DNA from: Fischerella sp. PCC 9605
Lineage (GTDB): Bacteria > Cyanobacteriota > Cyanobacteriia > Cyanobacteriales > Nostocaceae
Direction of reading: 5' to 3'
DNA length: 64,000 nt
NCBI RefSeq assembly: GCF_000517105.1
Contig: NZ_KI912148.1
Coordinates: forward strand, 1,639,032-1,703,031
Part shown: piece by piece, positions 9,537 to 18,557 of the stretch
Layout of the letters: every line of letters begins with the position of its first letter
How positions within the stretch are numbered: position 1 is the stretch's first letter
The notes under the pieces: generated by a model
Seen by the model: the letters and a program-made list of their open reading frames with translations, nothing else
Databases searched by the model: none
Told to the model about the DNA's origin: nothing
Program-made: the position numbers and the translations under genes

Positions 9537-10057
9537 CCGATCTTCTCAAACTATACCGCAGGCGGCGATTTGCTCGATTACCGTTGGTGTGGTTTAACCA
9601 GTTCAGCTTACCCACAAGTTATTTTGAAGCAATCCGGGTATTTTAAATTTTTGGCAAATATGAATTTTTTCCAATCCGGCTACAGATCTATAGATTAAAG
9701 CTAAAGCTGCGAATAGGGAATAAGAATAGGTTTCGTTATTACTAGAAGTTACGCATTGACACGTTTAAAGGTTTTGACCTATTGTAATCAAACATTTATT
9801 CCACAATCGTAGAAAAATTTTAGCAACCCTTACTTGTGTCAGTAAGTCTACTTTCACTCTGATTTCACACAAGCTCAAATTCGATGAACGTGTGAAATTC
9901 TTCTAATTCTCGTTACCAGGTTGAACCTGGTAACGAGGGTTTACCGATCGCGAGTGAGAATCCACCTCGAAAATATAATCCGCACCCGTCAATAATCCAC
10001 GCATGTTTGCTCGTTTTGTGTAGATTAGTGCGTCGTCTAATTGTTTTTGAACCCCCG
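9537..10057. other. Intergenic region with one palindromic repeat
   Basis: About 520 bases without a convincing gene. An 83-codon minus-strand frame (9903-10154) overlaps the next gene and contains the palindrome at 9909-9937; it may be a decayed extension of the neighbour or chance. Confidence 0.4.
9909..9937. repeat. Palindromic repeat, CTCGTTACCAGG family
   Basis: CTCGTTACCAGGTT (9909-9922) and its exact reverse complement (9924-9937) surround a single central base, giving a perfect 14-bp inverted repeat. A diverged copy lies at 51956-51983 and a related element sits inside the yyaL gene at 19985-20027. Confidence 0.8.
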
Positions 10058-10327
10058 TCAGCGTGTATTCCTTTCTATACGACTTAAAAGGTCGATAATT
10101 GCTATCCATACTTGTGTATAAATATATATAAAAATACAGGCAATTAAAGCCCATAATACAGAGAAAAAACTTGGAATACCGAACCCATAACTTGGTGTGC
10201 CGAGAATAAATAATACCGTAAGAAATACGATAAAATATCCAATGAATTGAATGATTCGTAGAGTAGCAATTAAGCCAGTGTATAGTTTACTCTGATTGGA
10301 ACCACTAGGTGAAGGATTGCTACTCAT
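10058..10327 (-). CDS. Small membrane protein with two predicted helices
   Basis: 89 residues. A polar N-terminus (SSNPSPSGSNQSKLY) precedes two hydrophobic segments, roughly residues 18-44 (TLRIIQFIGYFIVFLTVLF) and 52-80 (FFSVLWALIACIFIYIYTQV), then a short basic tail. No family is recognised. Other membrane proteins of this layout are common in cyanobacteria. Confidence 0.6.
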   Translation of the reverse strand: MSSNPSPSGSNQSKLYTGLIATLRIIQFIGYFIVFLTVLFILGTPSYGFGIPSFFSVLWALIACIFIYIYTQVWIAIIDLLSRIERNTR

Positions 10328-10531
10328 AGGTACACCTGTATGTCACTTTTGTAGGAATAAATCTAGCTACAAACTCAAATTGCAGCATTTCGGATTATTT
10401 ACTGGACTTTAGTACTAGCTTTTGTGCAATTTCGTGTTCCAGTGGGAGTGCGACCAAGTGTTTGAGCCAATTGTTGCTGTGAGATAAAAACGAACACGCG
10501 CGAGCAAACCTTTATGTTATCTATTTAGAAA

Positions 10532-11104
10532 ATGCTCTCAGAACGTTTTACAGAAGCCCTAACCTACGCCACACAACTCCATGCGAAACAAGTTCGCAAA
10601 GGTTCAGGAGTTCCCTACATTGCTCATTTGTTGGGTGTCGCTAGTATTGCCTTAGAATACGGGGCAAATGAAGATGAAGCGATCGCCGCTTTGTTACACG
10701 ATGCCATTGAGGATCAGGGCGGTGCTGCAACACGTGAAGAAATTCGCCGTCGCTTTGGAGATCGTGTGACTGCAATTGTTGATGGTTGCACCGATGCCGA
10801 CACTACACCCAAGCCACCGTGGCGAGAACGTAAACAAGTATACATTGCTCACCTTGCTACTGCTTCACCTTCGGTGCTGCTTGTGAGTGCTGCTGATAAA
10901 CTCCACAATGCGCAATCAATCACAAAAGATTATCGCCTTTTGGGCGAATCACTTTGGCAACGCTTTCAAGGAGGCAAAGAGGGTACGCTTTGGTATTATC
11001 GGGCGTTAGTAACTGCTTTTCGCCAAATAGGATCTTATCCGCTCTTTGAAGAACTAGAACGGGTTGTTTCAGAACTGGAAGATTTGACTTCTGGAGATTC
11101 TTAA
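10532..11104 (+). CDS. Stand-alone HD-domain protein, (p)ppGpp hydrolase type
   Basis: 190 residues forming a single HD domain of the SpoT/Mesh1 type. Visible metal and active-site motifs are His17 and HAKQVRKGSGVPYIAH (His32), the His56-Asp57 pair in LLHDAIED, and AADKLHNAQ. There is no synthetase, TGS or ACT domain, so it could act only as a hydrolase of alarmones or a related nucleotide. Hydrolase activity on ppGpp or NADPH is known for Mesh1-like proteins but not shown for this one. It converges with prs. Confidence 0.85.
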   Translation: MLSERFTEALTYATQLHAKQVRKGSGVPYIAHLLGVASIALEYGANEDEAIAALLHDAIEDQGGAATREEIRRRFGDRVTAIVDGCTDADTTPKPPWRERKQVYIAHLATASPSVLLVSAADKLHNAQSITKDYRLLGESLWQRFQGGKEGTLWYYRALVTAFRQIGSYPLFEELERVVSELEDLTSGDS

Positions 11105-11150
11105 TTTGGCAAGAGAAAGCACCCTGAAAAGATACAAAGAAATTAGTTAG

Positions 11151-11171
11151 CGCAGGCAGGAATAGCCTGCG
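11151..11171. terminator. Hairpin between convergent genes
   Basis: CGCAGGC (11151-11157) pairs with GCCTGCG (11165-11171) between the converging HD-domain and prs genes. It may serve as a bidirectional terminator, but it lacks a T tract and resembles the element at 815-831. Confidence 0.4.
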
Positions 11172-11213
11172 GCATTGTGCGAAATCGTAGCAGTGATGAC
11201 AGTATTTTCTGGG

Positions 11214-12230
11214 TTAGCGGAACATACTACTTACTGAACTATCTTCATGAATCCGCCAGATTGTTTCGCCTAGCAGATTAGCCACCGAAAGAACCACCAA
11301 TTGCGAGAAGCGATCGCTCTCTTTGACAGGAATTGTATTGGTGACAATCACTTCCTCAAAAATACCACTTGACAACCGCTCTACCGCAGGAGGGGAAAAC
11401 ACCGCATGAGTGGCACAGGCATATACCTCACGTGCTCCTTCCTCGCGCAGTAGCTTTGCTCCCTCTGCGATCGTGCCGCCAGTATCAATCATGTCATCTA
11501 CTAGCACTGCCGTTTTCCCTTTCACATCACCGATGACATTCAATACCTCGGCGACATTATGAGCCTGACGACGTTTATCAATAATCGCTAAGGGGGCATC
11601 ATTCAGTTTTTTCGCAAATGCCCTAGCTCGTGCTACACCACCTACATCTGGGGATACAACTACAATATCTTCGAGCTGTTTGCTGATCAAATAATCCAGT
11701 ATTACTGGGGAGCCGTAAACGTGATCTAGGGGAATATCAAAATATCCCTGTATCTGGGCTGAATGTAAATCCATTGCCAAAATGCGGCTAGCACCTGCTT
11801 GGGTAATTAGGTTAGCAACCAGCTTGGCAGTTATTGACTCCCGTCCTGCTGTTTTTCGGTCAGCACGGGCATAACCATAATAAGGAATTACTGCTGTTAC
11901 CTGTCGGGCTGAAGCTCGACGACAGGCATCAATCATAATTAGTAATTCCATCAAATTGTCGTTCACAGGATGACAAGAGGGCTGGATTAAATAAACATCA
12001 CAGCCCCGAATTGATTCCTGTATTTGAACATAAAGTTCTCCGTCCGCAAATCGTTTACGAATCATAGGTCCCAAGTCCATGCCCAGATAACGAGCTACTT
12101 CTTGAGACAGGGGTACATTAGCAGAGCCAGAGAATAGCCGCAGGCGATGGTTTTCAGCTATTCCTGTTGCAGTTGGCGGCAATTTGAAAGTAGCAGTACT
12201 CAGCACAGCTGATCCTCGATGTGCATTCAT
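11214..12230 (-). CDS. prs: Ribose-phosphate pyrophosphokinase
   Basis: 338 residues. Makes PRPP from ribose 5-phosphate and ATP for nucleotide, His, Trp and NAD synthesis. Class I signatures are present: RLFSGSANVPLSQEVA near the start, the flexible-loop region YYGYARADRK (117-126), DLHSAQIQGYF (154-164) and the PRPP loop VLVDDMIDTGGT (242-253). An N-terminal extension of about 25 residues precedes the core, as in other cyanobacterial Prs proteins. Monocistronic. Confidence 0.96.
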   Translation of the reverse strand: MNAHRGSAVLSTATFKLPPTATGIAENHRLRLFSGSANVPLSQEVARYLGMDLGPMIRKRFADGELYVQIQESIRGCDVYLIQPSCHPVNDNLMELLIMIDACRRASARQVTAVIPYYGYARADRKTAGRESITAKLVANLITQAGASRILAMDLHSAQIQGYFDIPLDHVYGSPVILDYLISKQLEDIVVVSPDVGGVARARAFAKKLNDAPLAIIDKRRQAHNVAEVLNVIGDVKGKTAVLVDDMIDTGGTIAEGAKLLREEGAREVYACATHAVFSPPAVERLSSGIFEEVIVTNTIPVKESDRFSQLVVLSVANLLGETIWRIHEDSSVSSMFR

Positions 12231-12652
12231 GGCAATCTTATCATCAGATATTTAGATTATTTAAGAGCAATAGTCCGAAAAAACATCTGTGAGTTTTGTT
12301 GAAGCTTTCATAAAAACTTGAAACATACCTCCATGAAACTACAAATTCCTAGTTTTTTAGTTCTTGCGATCAATACGCTCTTGCCAGCTTAACTGACGTT
12401 CAACTCATGAACTACACTCGTAATTGAGATTTTTTGGCTTGAGGTGAAAATCCCAAGTCTCAGTATATTTACTCGATAAAGTACTGACCTATACCCATAT
12501 AATTTCTAAGCTGAGAACAAACTATTCTAGTTTACTAGTGAAAGTAAAAACACTTATGAATGAATTAATAATGGACAGCTAAATTATTTTATGATACTAG
12601 CTGCAAATTAAAACATTAGCAGACTTGCTTTATATTTTGCCATTACCCAATA

Positions 12653-12668
12653 TTGACAATATTGTCAA
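12653..12668. promoter_or_regulatory. Perfect 16-bp palindrome, possible operator
   Basis: TTGACAATATTGTCAA reads identically on both strands and contains TTGACA, so it could be a repressor operator overlapping a -35 box. It lies about 325 bases before the kinase start. No regulator can be assigned. Confidence 0.35.
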
Positions 12669-12707
12669 AAATTCCCTACTGGAAGAAGAAGGTGGCGCTT
12701 GACGCTG

Positions 12708-12762
12708 GGGAAAAGGTTAAAGGGGCAAGGACAAAGGAAAATCCATCCTTTAACCTTTTCCC
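12708..12762. repeat. 16-bp inverted repeat foldback
   Basis: GGGAAAAGGTTAAAGG (12708-12723) pairs perfectly with 12747-12762 around a 23-nt loop. It looks like a mobile or amplified foldback element rather than a terminator, since both flanking genes start away from it. Confidence 0.6.
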
Positions 12763-12991
12763 TTTCTCTATTGATGTACGCAGTTCATGATGGACTACAT
12801 AAAAAAACTGACTTCTTCACCTTTTTTACTACTTTGTATTGGAGACGGAGTGTGAAAATAGAGTACGGGCAAGTCCGTAAAGACTTTCTTTTATACATAT
12901 TGGCACGGCAGTTGACTAGACGCCGTTGCTAGATATGATTTTTTGTGGGTGAGTTTCTCCGAGTAGTGCTGTTATACTCTATCAATTGAAA

Positions 12992-14794
12992 ATGCAACCA
13001 CCAATTTCAGCTGGTACTGTTCTGCAAAACCGTTATCGAATCATTCAAATTCTTGGTCAGGGGGGATTTGGTAGAACCTATCTGGCAGAGGATCAAAGAC
13101 GCTTTAACGAACTTTGTGCCATCAAAGAATTAATCCCCAATACAACTGACCTTGCCACTTGGCAAAAAGCACAAGAGCTTTTCCTGCGAGAAGCAAATGT
13201 TTTGTATCAAATACAACATCCACAAGTGCCGCAGTTCCGGGAAAGATTTGAACAAGACCAGCGGTTATTTTTGGTACAAGACTACGTTGCTGGGAAAACA
13301 TATCGTGCTTTGCTGGATGAACGTAAGGCTGTTGGTGGTGCATTCACAGAACAAGAAGTATCGCAATTAATACACTCTCTGTTACCAGTATTAGAACACA
13401 TTCATAGTCGAGGCATTATTCATCGAGATATTTCACCGGATAACATTATTTTGCGTGACATCGATGCCAAGCCAGTGTTAATTGACTTTGGGGTAGTAAA
13501 AGAACTGGTAACACGATTGAAAGCTGCTAATCCGACAGTAACAGGAACTTATGTAGGAAAATTAGGTTATTCCCCCAGCGAACAAATACAAACGGGGCAA
13601 GCTTACCCCAGTAGTGATTTATATGCACTGGCAGTCACAGCAATAGTTTTATTGACTGGTAGAGAACCTCGGGAACTATTTGATGACAATCACCTAACCT
13701 GGAAGTGGCAACGTTGGGTAAAAGTGAATCCGCAATTTGCTCAGATTTTAAATCGAATGTTGAGTCCTAGACCAAGCGATCGCTTCCAAAGTGCAACAGA
13801 AGTAGCACAAGCACTGGAATCTCTGGAACAGGCAATACCAACAGTTCCCCCAGCCACACTACCACCCACTGGTCAGAGATCTAACGCCCAAACAGTTCCC
13901 GGTGGTCGCCGTCCTGAACAAGTTGCGTTACCTGCACCAGATAAATCCAATCGCACAATTCCAGAACCTGCTGCTGGTGGGTCAGTATTAGATAACCCAT
14001 TGGCGATTGGGCTAATGACTGTTGGTGTGATTAGCTTGGCAGGATTTGGTTCTTGGGCACTAGTGCGTACTATTCGCGGTACACCACAACCAACTGAAAT
14101 ACCAACGCAAACTTTCCCTTCTCCTGTGTATACACCCACACAAACACCTACAGTTACACCCACAGAAACTCCTACTCAAACACCTACAGTTACTCCTACC
14201 ACACAAAAGCCTTCAGTCATCACCAAACGCCTCAATTTTGACACATCCAACACGATCAAAGTTGAGGATACTATTGATGCAAATGAAATCATCCGTTACA
14301 CTTTCAGAGGTGAAAAAGGGCAAAATTTAACTGCGCTGCTAGCACAAGAAAGCGGCGTTTTGTTAACAGTTTTAGATCCCAATGGCAAACCAATTAACAA
14401 TACTGCTAAGGATGTCACCTTTTATCAAGGAACATTACCCGTTAATGGTAGGTACGCGATCGAGTTAAGCCCAACTCCAGAAATTGCTGAAAGCGATTAT
14501 AGCCTGAGTATCAGATTAGAAAGCCCTGTCAGACCCACACCCACAGAAACACCTACTCAAACTCCTACTCAAACTCCTACAGAAACTCCCACAGAAACTC
14601 CTACTCAAACTCCTACAGAAACACCTACTCAAACTCCTACTCAAACTCCTACAGAAACACCTACTCAAACTCCTACTCAAACTCCTACAGAAACTCCTAC
14701 AGAAACACCCATTCAAACCCCTACTACAACACCCATAGAAACACCTACCCAACCAACGATAGAAGCACCGCTGACATATCCCTCGGAACAATAA
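12992..14794 (+). CDS. Membrane-anchored Ser/Thr protein kinase with Pro/Thr repeats
   Basis: About 600 residues. The kinase domain (about 12-275) has a glycine loop LGQGGFGRTYLAED, Lys45 in CAIKEL, HRDISPDN (144-151; Ser in place of the usual Lys after the HRDI) and DFG (165-167). A membrane helix follows at about 335-358, then a TPT-rich linker, a beta-rich domain resembling bacterial pre-peptidase (PPC) domains (about 410-515, GEKGQNLTALLAQ...) and a C-terminal tract of TPTQ/TPTE repeats. The outer part may sense cell-wall or envelope conditions (inference). The ATG at 12992 is preferred over TTG at 12986. Target unknown. Confidence 0.9.
   Translation: MQPPISAGTVLQNRYRIIQILGQGGFGRTYLAEDQRRFNELCAIKELIPNTTDLATWQKAQELFLREANVLYQIQHPQVPQFRERFEQDQRLFLVQDYVAGKTYRALLDERKAVGGAFTEQEVSQLIHSLLPVLEHIHSRGIIHRDISPDNIILRDIDAKPVLIDFGVVKELVTRLKAANPTVTGTYVGKLGYSPSEQIQTGQAYPSSDLYALAVTAIVLLTGREPRELFDDNHLTWKWQRWVKVNPQFAQILNRMLSPRPSDRFQSATEVAQALESLEQAIPTVPPATLPPTGQRSNAQTVPGGRRPEQVALPAPDKSNRTIPEPAAGGSVLDNPLAIGLMTVGVISLAGFGSWALVRTIRGTPQPTEIPTQTFPSPVYTPTQTPTVTPTETPTQTPTVTPTTQKPSVITKRLNFDTSNTIKVEDTIDANEIIRYTFRGEKGQNLTALLAQESGVLLTVLDPNGKPINNTAKDVTFYQGTLPVNGRYAIELSPTPEIAESDYSLSIRLESPVRPTPTETPTQTPTQTPTETPTETPTQTPTETPTQTPTQTPTETPTQTPTQTPTETPTETPIQTPTTTPIETPTQPTIEAPLTYPSEQ
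14531..14757 (+). repeat. Tandem ACTCCTACWSAA repeats in kinase gene
   Basis: Variants of a 12-base unit (two coding versions, TPTQ and TPTE) repeat many times at the 3' end of the kinase gene. A shorter tract of the same unit lies at 14137-14196 before the outer domain. Unit length is a multiple of three, so copy number can change without breaking the frame. Confidence 0.8.
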
Positions 14795-14844
14795 ATCAAG
14801 GTTCGTAAGATAGCTTTGAATAGGCGTGCGAACATGTATTAAAT

Positions 14845-14988
14845 TGGTTAGTAGTTTGTTGTTCGTTGTTTGTTGTTTGTTGTTTGTTGTTTAGAACAAA
14901 CAACCACCAACCACTAACCACCAACCACCAACCACCAACCACCAACCACCAACCACCAACCACCAACCACCAACCACTAACCACTGCA
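14845..14988. repeat. Short tandem repeats: TTGTTTG arm and CCACCAA arm
   Basis: A run of TTGTTTG-type units is followed by AACAAAC and then many CCACCAA heptamers. The two halves are complementary near the centre and can fold back. The tract ends at the bioD start codon and leaves almost no room for a leader. Confidence 0.8.
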
Positions 14989-14989
14989 C

Positions 14990-15679
14990 TTGAACGCACT
15001 ACTAATTACTGCAACAGACACAGAATCTGGCAAAACTCTTTTAACAACAGCATTAGCAGCCTATTGGCAAAAATATTGTTCTGCTCGTAGCTTGGGTATT
15101 ATGAAACCCATACAATCAGGAGTGGGCGATCGCGAGTGGTACCAACAGCTGTTTACCCTAGAACAATCGGCCGAGGAAATCACACCGTTGTATTTTAAAG
15201 CACCTTTAGCACCTCCCATCGCCGCAGCGCAGGAAAATCGCCGCGTAAATTTAGCTGTAGTCTGGCAGGCTTTTACAGCTTTGTGTCAACGTCGAGATTT
15301 TGTTCTAGTAGAAGCCTTGGGTGGATTGGGTTCACCCGTAACTGATGAATTGACGGTAGCTGATTTAGCAGGTGATTGGCGCTTACCCACTGTGTTAGTA
15401 GTACCAGTCAGATTGGGTGCGATCGCTCAAGCGGTGGCGAATGTGGCATTAGCGAGACAAGCGCGAGTAAATTTGGTGGGAATTGTTCTTAATTGTGTCC
15501 AACCCCGAACAGATGAGGAAATAGCCAACTGGACACCAGCAGATTTAATTCAATCCTTGACAAATACTCCTGTTTTAGGCTGCCTCCCCTATTTGGAAAA
15601 TCCAGCAGAGTTAGACAAACTTGCACAAGTAGCGTCAAACTTAGATTTAGAATGCTTGCTACCTTTTGCGAAAGTTTGA
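14990..15679 (+). CDS. bioD: Dethiobiotin synthetase
   Basis: 229 residues. ATP-dependent carboxylation of 7,8-diaminopelargonate to dethiobiotin, the step before biotin synthase. The P-loop reads [16 protein letters not shown] near the N-terminus, followed by KPIQSG and a segment resembling the family's EGAGG ([10 protein letters not shown]), then [14 protein letters not shown] and [10 protein letters not shown]. It begins with TTG at 14990, directly after a heptamer repeat tract; the next Met is too far inside the P-loop region. No other bio genes are nearby. Confidence 0.9.
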   Translation: MNALLITATDTESGKTLLTTALAAYWQKYCSARSLGIMKPIQSGVGDREWYQQLFTLEQSAEEITPLYFKAPLAPPIAAAQENRRVNLAVVWQAFTALCQRRDFVLVEALGGLGSPVTDELTVADLAGDWRLPTVLVVPVRLGAIAQAVANVALARQARVNLVGIVLNCVQPRTDEEIANWTPADLIQSLTNTPVLGCLPYLENPAELDKLAQVASNLDLECLLPFAKV

Positions 15680-15726
15680 AGAGTAAAAATGAAGATACCC
15701 AACCACTAATTTAAAAACTGTGAACA

Positions 15727-16956
15727 ATGGTTTCGACATTTCCAAACTCTGCTGCTGACTTATCTCGCGTTCGCCTCTCGATTCGTTCATTGCAAGCGCA
15801 ACTTGTGGAGTGGCGGCGACGACTGCATCAAAAACCAGAACTAGGCTTTCAAGAAAAACTCACCGCTGAGTTTGTCTCCCAGAAGTTGCAGGAATGGGGA
15901 ATTGAGCATCAAACTGGCATTGCCAAGACTGGTATAGTCGCTGTGATTCACGGCAATCAACAGCTAAAAGCATCCAATCTAAAATCGAAAGTGCTGGCGA
16001 TTCGGGCAGATATGGATGCTTTACCCATCCAAGAACAGAATGAAGTAACCTATCGTTCCCAGCACGATGGCGTTATGCACGCTTGCGGTCATGATGGACA
16101 TACTGCGATCGCTCTTGGTACAGCCTATTATCTCCAACAGCATCGCCAAGACTTTGCTGGTACTGTGAAAATTATCTTTCAACCAGCCGAAGAAGGGCCG
16201 GGAGGGGCAAAGCCGATGATTGAAGAGGGGGTGCTGAAAAACCCTGATGTAGACGCAATTATCGGTTTACACCTGTGGAATAATTTGCCCTTGGGAACAG
16301 TGGGTGTGCGGGCTGGTGCGTTAATGGCTGCTGTGGAATCTTTCAACTGCACCATTTTTGGCAAAGGCGGACACGGTGCCATGCCCCATCAAACCGTTGA
16401 TTCTGTGGTGGTTGCTGCCCAAATTGTCAACGCCCTGCAAACTATTGTTGCTCGCAATGTCAATCCGATTGATTCAGCGGTGGTGACAGTGGGCGAACTC
16501 CATGCTGGTACTAAGCGCAACGTGATTGCAGATACAGCCAGCATGAGTGGTACAGTTAGGTATTTTAATCCCGCTTTGAAAGGCTTTTTCTCACAGCGCA
16601 TCGAACAGATTATTGCTGGAGTTTGCCAAAGTCATGGTGCTAGTTACGACTTCAAACAGTGGGAACTTTACCCAGCCACAATCAATAATGCGGAGATGGC
16701 AGAACTAGTGCGATCGGTTGCGGAAGAAGTCGTAGAAACGCCCTTAGGTATTGTGCCAGAGTGCCAAACTATGGGGGGTGAAGATATGTCCTACTTCCTG
16801 CAAGAGGTACCTGGTTGCTATTTTTTCTTGGGTTCTGCTAACCCGGCTAAGAACTTGGCCTATCCCCACCATCATCCCCGGTTCGATTTTGATGAAACGG
16901 CGTTGGCGATGGGTGTAGAAATGTTTGTTCGATGTGTGGAGAAATTTTTTAGTTGA
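15727..16956 (+). CDS. M20 family metallo-amidohydrolase
   Basis: 409 residues of the M20D group (N-acyl amino acid, hippurate or IAA-conjugate hydrolases). Metal-site motifs are visible: MHACGHDGHTAIAL and the EEGPGGAKPMIEEG region, plus a lid domain after GGHGAMPHQTVDSVV and the C-terminal HHHPRFDFDE segment. It is a cytoplasmic enzyme with no signal peptide. The natural substrate cannot be read from the sequence; annotations such as N-acyl-L-amino acid amidohydrolase are family-level. It follows bioD by 47 bases and may be co-transcribed. Confidence 0.9.
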   Translation: MVSTFPNSAADLSRVRLSIRSLQAQLVEWRRRLHQKPELGFQEKLTAEFVSQKLQEWGIEHQTGIAKTGIVAVIHGNQQLKASNLKSKVLAIRADMDALPIQEQNEVTYRSQHDGVMHACGHDGHTAIALGTAYYLQQHRQDFAGTVKIIFQPAEEGPGGAKPMIEEGVLKNPDVDAIIGLHLWNNLPLGTVGVRAGALMAAVESFNCTIFGKGGHGAMPHQTVDSVVVAAQIVNALQTIVARNVNPIDSAVVTVGELHAGTKRNVIADTASMSGTVRYFNPALKGFFSQRIEQIIAGVCQSHGASYDFKQWELYPATINNAEMAELVRSVAEEVVETPLGIVPECQTMGGEDMSYFLQEVPGCYFFLGSANPAKNLAYPHHHPRFDFDETALAMGVEMFVRCVEKFFS

Positions 16957-16981
16957 TACAGTTGGTGGGTTTGACGCTCCT

Positions 16982-17004
16982 CGTATTCCGCTACGCGGAA
17001 TACG
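16982..17004. repeat. 10-bp hairpin downstream of amidohydrolase
   Basis: CGTATTCCGC (16982-16991) pairs with GCGGAATACG (16995-17004) around three bases. It is probably an intergenic palindromic repeat and could also end transcription between the convergent amidohydrolase and ilvH genes. Confidence 0.6.
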
Positions 17005-17039
17005 GGGTTTAATATCTGCGGAATGTGGGATAAAAAGAT

Positions 17040-17066
17040 GGTGCGTTACGCTACCGCTAACACACC
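17040..17066. repeat. Imperfect GGTGCGTTACG palindrome
   Basis: GGTGCGTTACG and a diverged complement (TAACACACC) form an imperfect palindrome of a type scattered widely between cyanobacterial genes. Confidence 0.5.
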
Positions 17067-17190
17067 CTAAAACTACTGGATAATTTATTTTTTGGTATTC
17101 TCTAAAAAGCAACCTCTGCTTGAGCCGTTCAAAGTGCTAGTTACTCAACACAAAGACGTTGGCTTTGCATGTCTATCATTCAATTTGCCA

Positions 17191-17709
17191 CTAAACCTTT
17201 GCTTCCAAAGATTTTAGCAACTCTGTATTCACCCCTGACTCACGAGTCAGAGCAATTTTACCAGTGCGAGCGATTTCTCTCAGACCAAATTTTTGCAGTA
17301 CCTGCACGATCGCCACCATCTTACCGGGATCGCCGACAACTTCTAAGGTGAGAGAATCTTCCGCTACGTCTACCACTCGCGCCCGGAAAATTTGCGCTAT
17401 CTCGACTATTTCTGAACGGGTGGTGCTAGTCGCATTCACCTTCAGCAGCATCAATTCGCGTTCTACACAAGGAATTTCGGTAATGTCCTGTACTTTCAGG
17501 ACATTAATAAGCTTGTATAGTTGCTTGGTGAGTTGCTCAATGACGCGATCGTCACCTGGTACAACCATCGTGATGCGGGAAATTCCTGACTGTTCTGCTG
17601 GGCCAACAGCAAGGCTTTCAATATTAAAGCCACGACGGGCAAATAAACCAGAAATGCGGGACAGAACACCCGCTTCATCTTCTACTAGTACTGAAAGGGT
17701 ATGTTTCAT
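17191..17709 (-). CDS. ilvH: Acetolactate synthase small subunit
   Basis: 172 residues, the regulatory subunit of acetohydroxyacid synthase in branched-chain amino acid synthesis. The N-terminal ACT domain ([33 protein letters not shown], about 1-75) binds valine for feedback inhibition. The C-terminal domain holds ELMLLKVNA and [14 protein letters not shown]. The catalytic subunit is not in the window, as is usual in cyanobacteria. Confidence 0.95.
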   Translation of the reverse strand: MKHTLSVLVEDEAGVLSRISGLFARRGFNIESLAVGPAEQSGISRITMVVPGDDRVIEQLTKQLYKLINVLKVQDITEIPCVERELMLLKVNATSTTRSEIVEIAQIFRARVVDVAEDSLTLEVVGDPGKMVAIVQVLQKFGLREIARTGKIALTRESGVNTELLKSLEAKV

Positions 17710-17829
17710 CTTCGCCGACAGAGGCTAGGGGAGCGTTTTATTAATACTAGATTGCAAGTCTGAATTTTTATTTTAAACTTAAATCCTGCACTCAGCGAAA
17801 CTATTAAACCAATGGCGGCAGTTCCCACT

Positions 17830-18429
17830 TCACCCTAGGAGGTTGGGGTTATTCAAATTCAAGAGCATTTCGGGATCGGGCAAAGATAATACTTGCACGG
17901 AATACAGCTTCAACCACTGCTGAAACGATCGCCCTCCCTGCTCGATATACTTATTTAATCCTGGTAAACAGCGACGGCGATAGAAACCACACAAGGGTTC
18001 CCATCTATTATTTCTATAAACTAGAGCTGCGATCGCTTCTTCGGGTACTTGCTCAAGTCCAGCTACCCATTCCTGCAACACCTCAACCCGCAACCTGGGC
18101 AAGTCGCAAGCTAACAGCAGCACCCAATCGGTTTCTACTTGCGCCAGTCCTTGGGCAAACCCCACCAGTGGCCCGTGTGTTTTTGGCTCATTGCCAGTTT
18201 CTCCAGGTAAAGGCAATTCCTGAATAAACTGGCTTTTGGGCGGTAGCAAGTGTTGATACCGTTCCTGCCAAGGAGTAACTACGTAAACTTTGTCAGCACA
18301 AGTCTCAGCAATCTGACAGATTCGTTGCAAAAGAGGGACATCTTGAATGGGAATCAGGGCTTTATCCCTGCCCATACGCGTACTCTTACCCCCTGCTAAC
18401 ACGATGGCAGTTAATTGGTCATTAGTCAT
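17830..18429 (-). CDS. mobA: Molybdenum cofactor guanylyltransferase
   Basis: 199 residues. Transfers GMP from GTP to molybdopterin to give MGD. It has the nucleotide-binding signature TAIVLAGGKSTRMGRDKALIPI at the N-terminus, a middle GPLVGFAQGL segment and the LLLACDLPRL motif that holds the metal-binding Asp. Molybdoenzymes such as nitrate reductase would be the users. It is transcribed in the same direction as the upstream YyaL gene, with a repeat-rich spacer between them. Confidence 0.93.
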   Translation of the reverse strand: MTNDQLTAIVLAGGKSTRMGRDKALIPIQDVPLLQRICQIAETCADKVYVVTPWQERYQHLLPPKSQFIQELPLPGETGNEPKTHGPLVGFAQGLAQVETDWVLLLACDLPRLRVEVLQEWVAGLEQVPEEAIAALVYRNNRWEPLCGFYRRRCLPGLNKYIEQGGRSFQQWLKLYSVQVLSLPDPEMLLNLNNPNLLG

Positions 18430-18556
18430 TAGTCATTGGTCAAGAGTTGATGGTTAGTGGTTAGTAGTTAGTAGTTATTGTCTCACTCCCCCACAGCCCC
18501 CAACCCCAGAGGGGCCCCTAGCCCCCACTTCCCCACTCTCCCACTCCCCATCTTCT
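18420..18556. repeat. Heptamer and C-rich repeats between mobA and yyaL
   Basis: TTAGTCA and GTTAGTA-type repeats (18420-18478) are followed by a C-rich tract with TTCCCCACTCTCCCAC. No gene is visible here. Confidence 0.7.
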
Positions 18557-18557
18557 G

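Larger units (their letters stand above)
12231..12991. other. Long intergenic region with palindrome and foldback
   Basis: About 760 bases without a credible gene; a 77-codon plus-strand frame at 12699 lies across a foldback and is rejected. It contains a 16-bp perfect palindrome (12653-12668) and a 16-bp foldback (12708-12762), and should hold the promoters of prs (minus strand) and of the kinase at 12992. Confidence 0.5.

Noticed and set aside
9903..10154. 83-codon minus-strand frame
   Set aside because: It overlaps the two-helix membrane protein in another frame and runs through the palindrome at 9909. It might be a frameshifted extension, but there is no evidence for it.
12699..12932. 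77-codon plus-strand frame before the kinase gene
   Set aside because: It begins in the 16-bp foldback at 12708-12762 and has no protein-like composition.
14516..14791. Cys/Arg-rich minus-strand frame
   Set aside because: It is the antisense reading of the TPTQ/TPTE repeats of the kinase gene.
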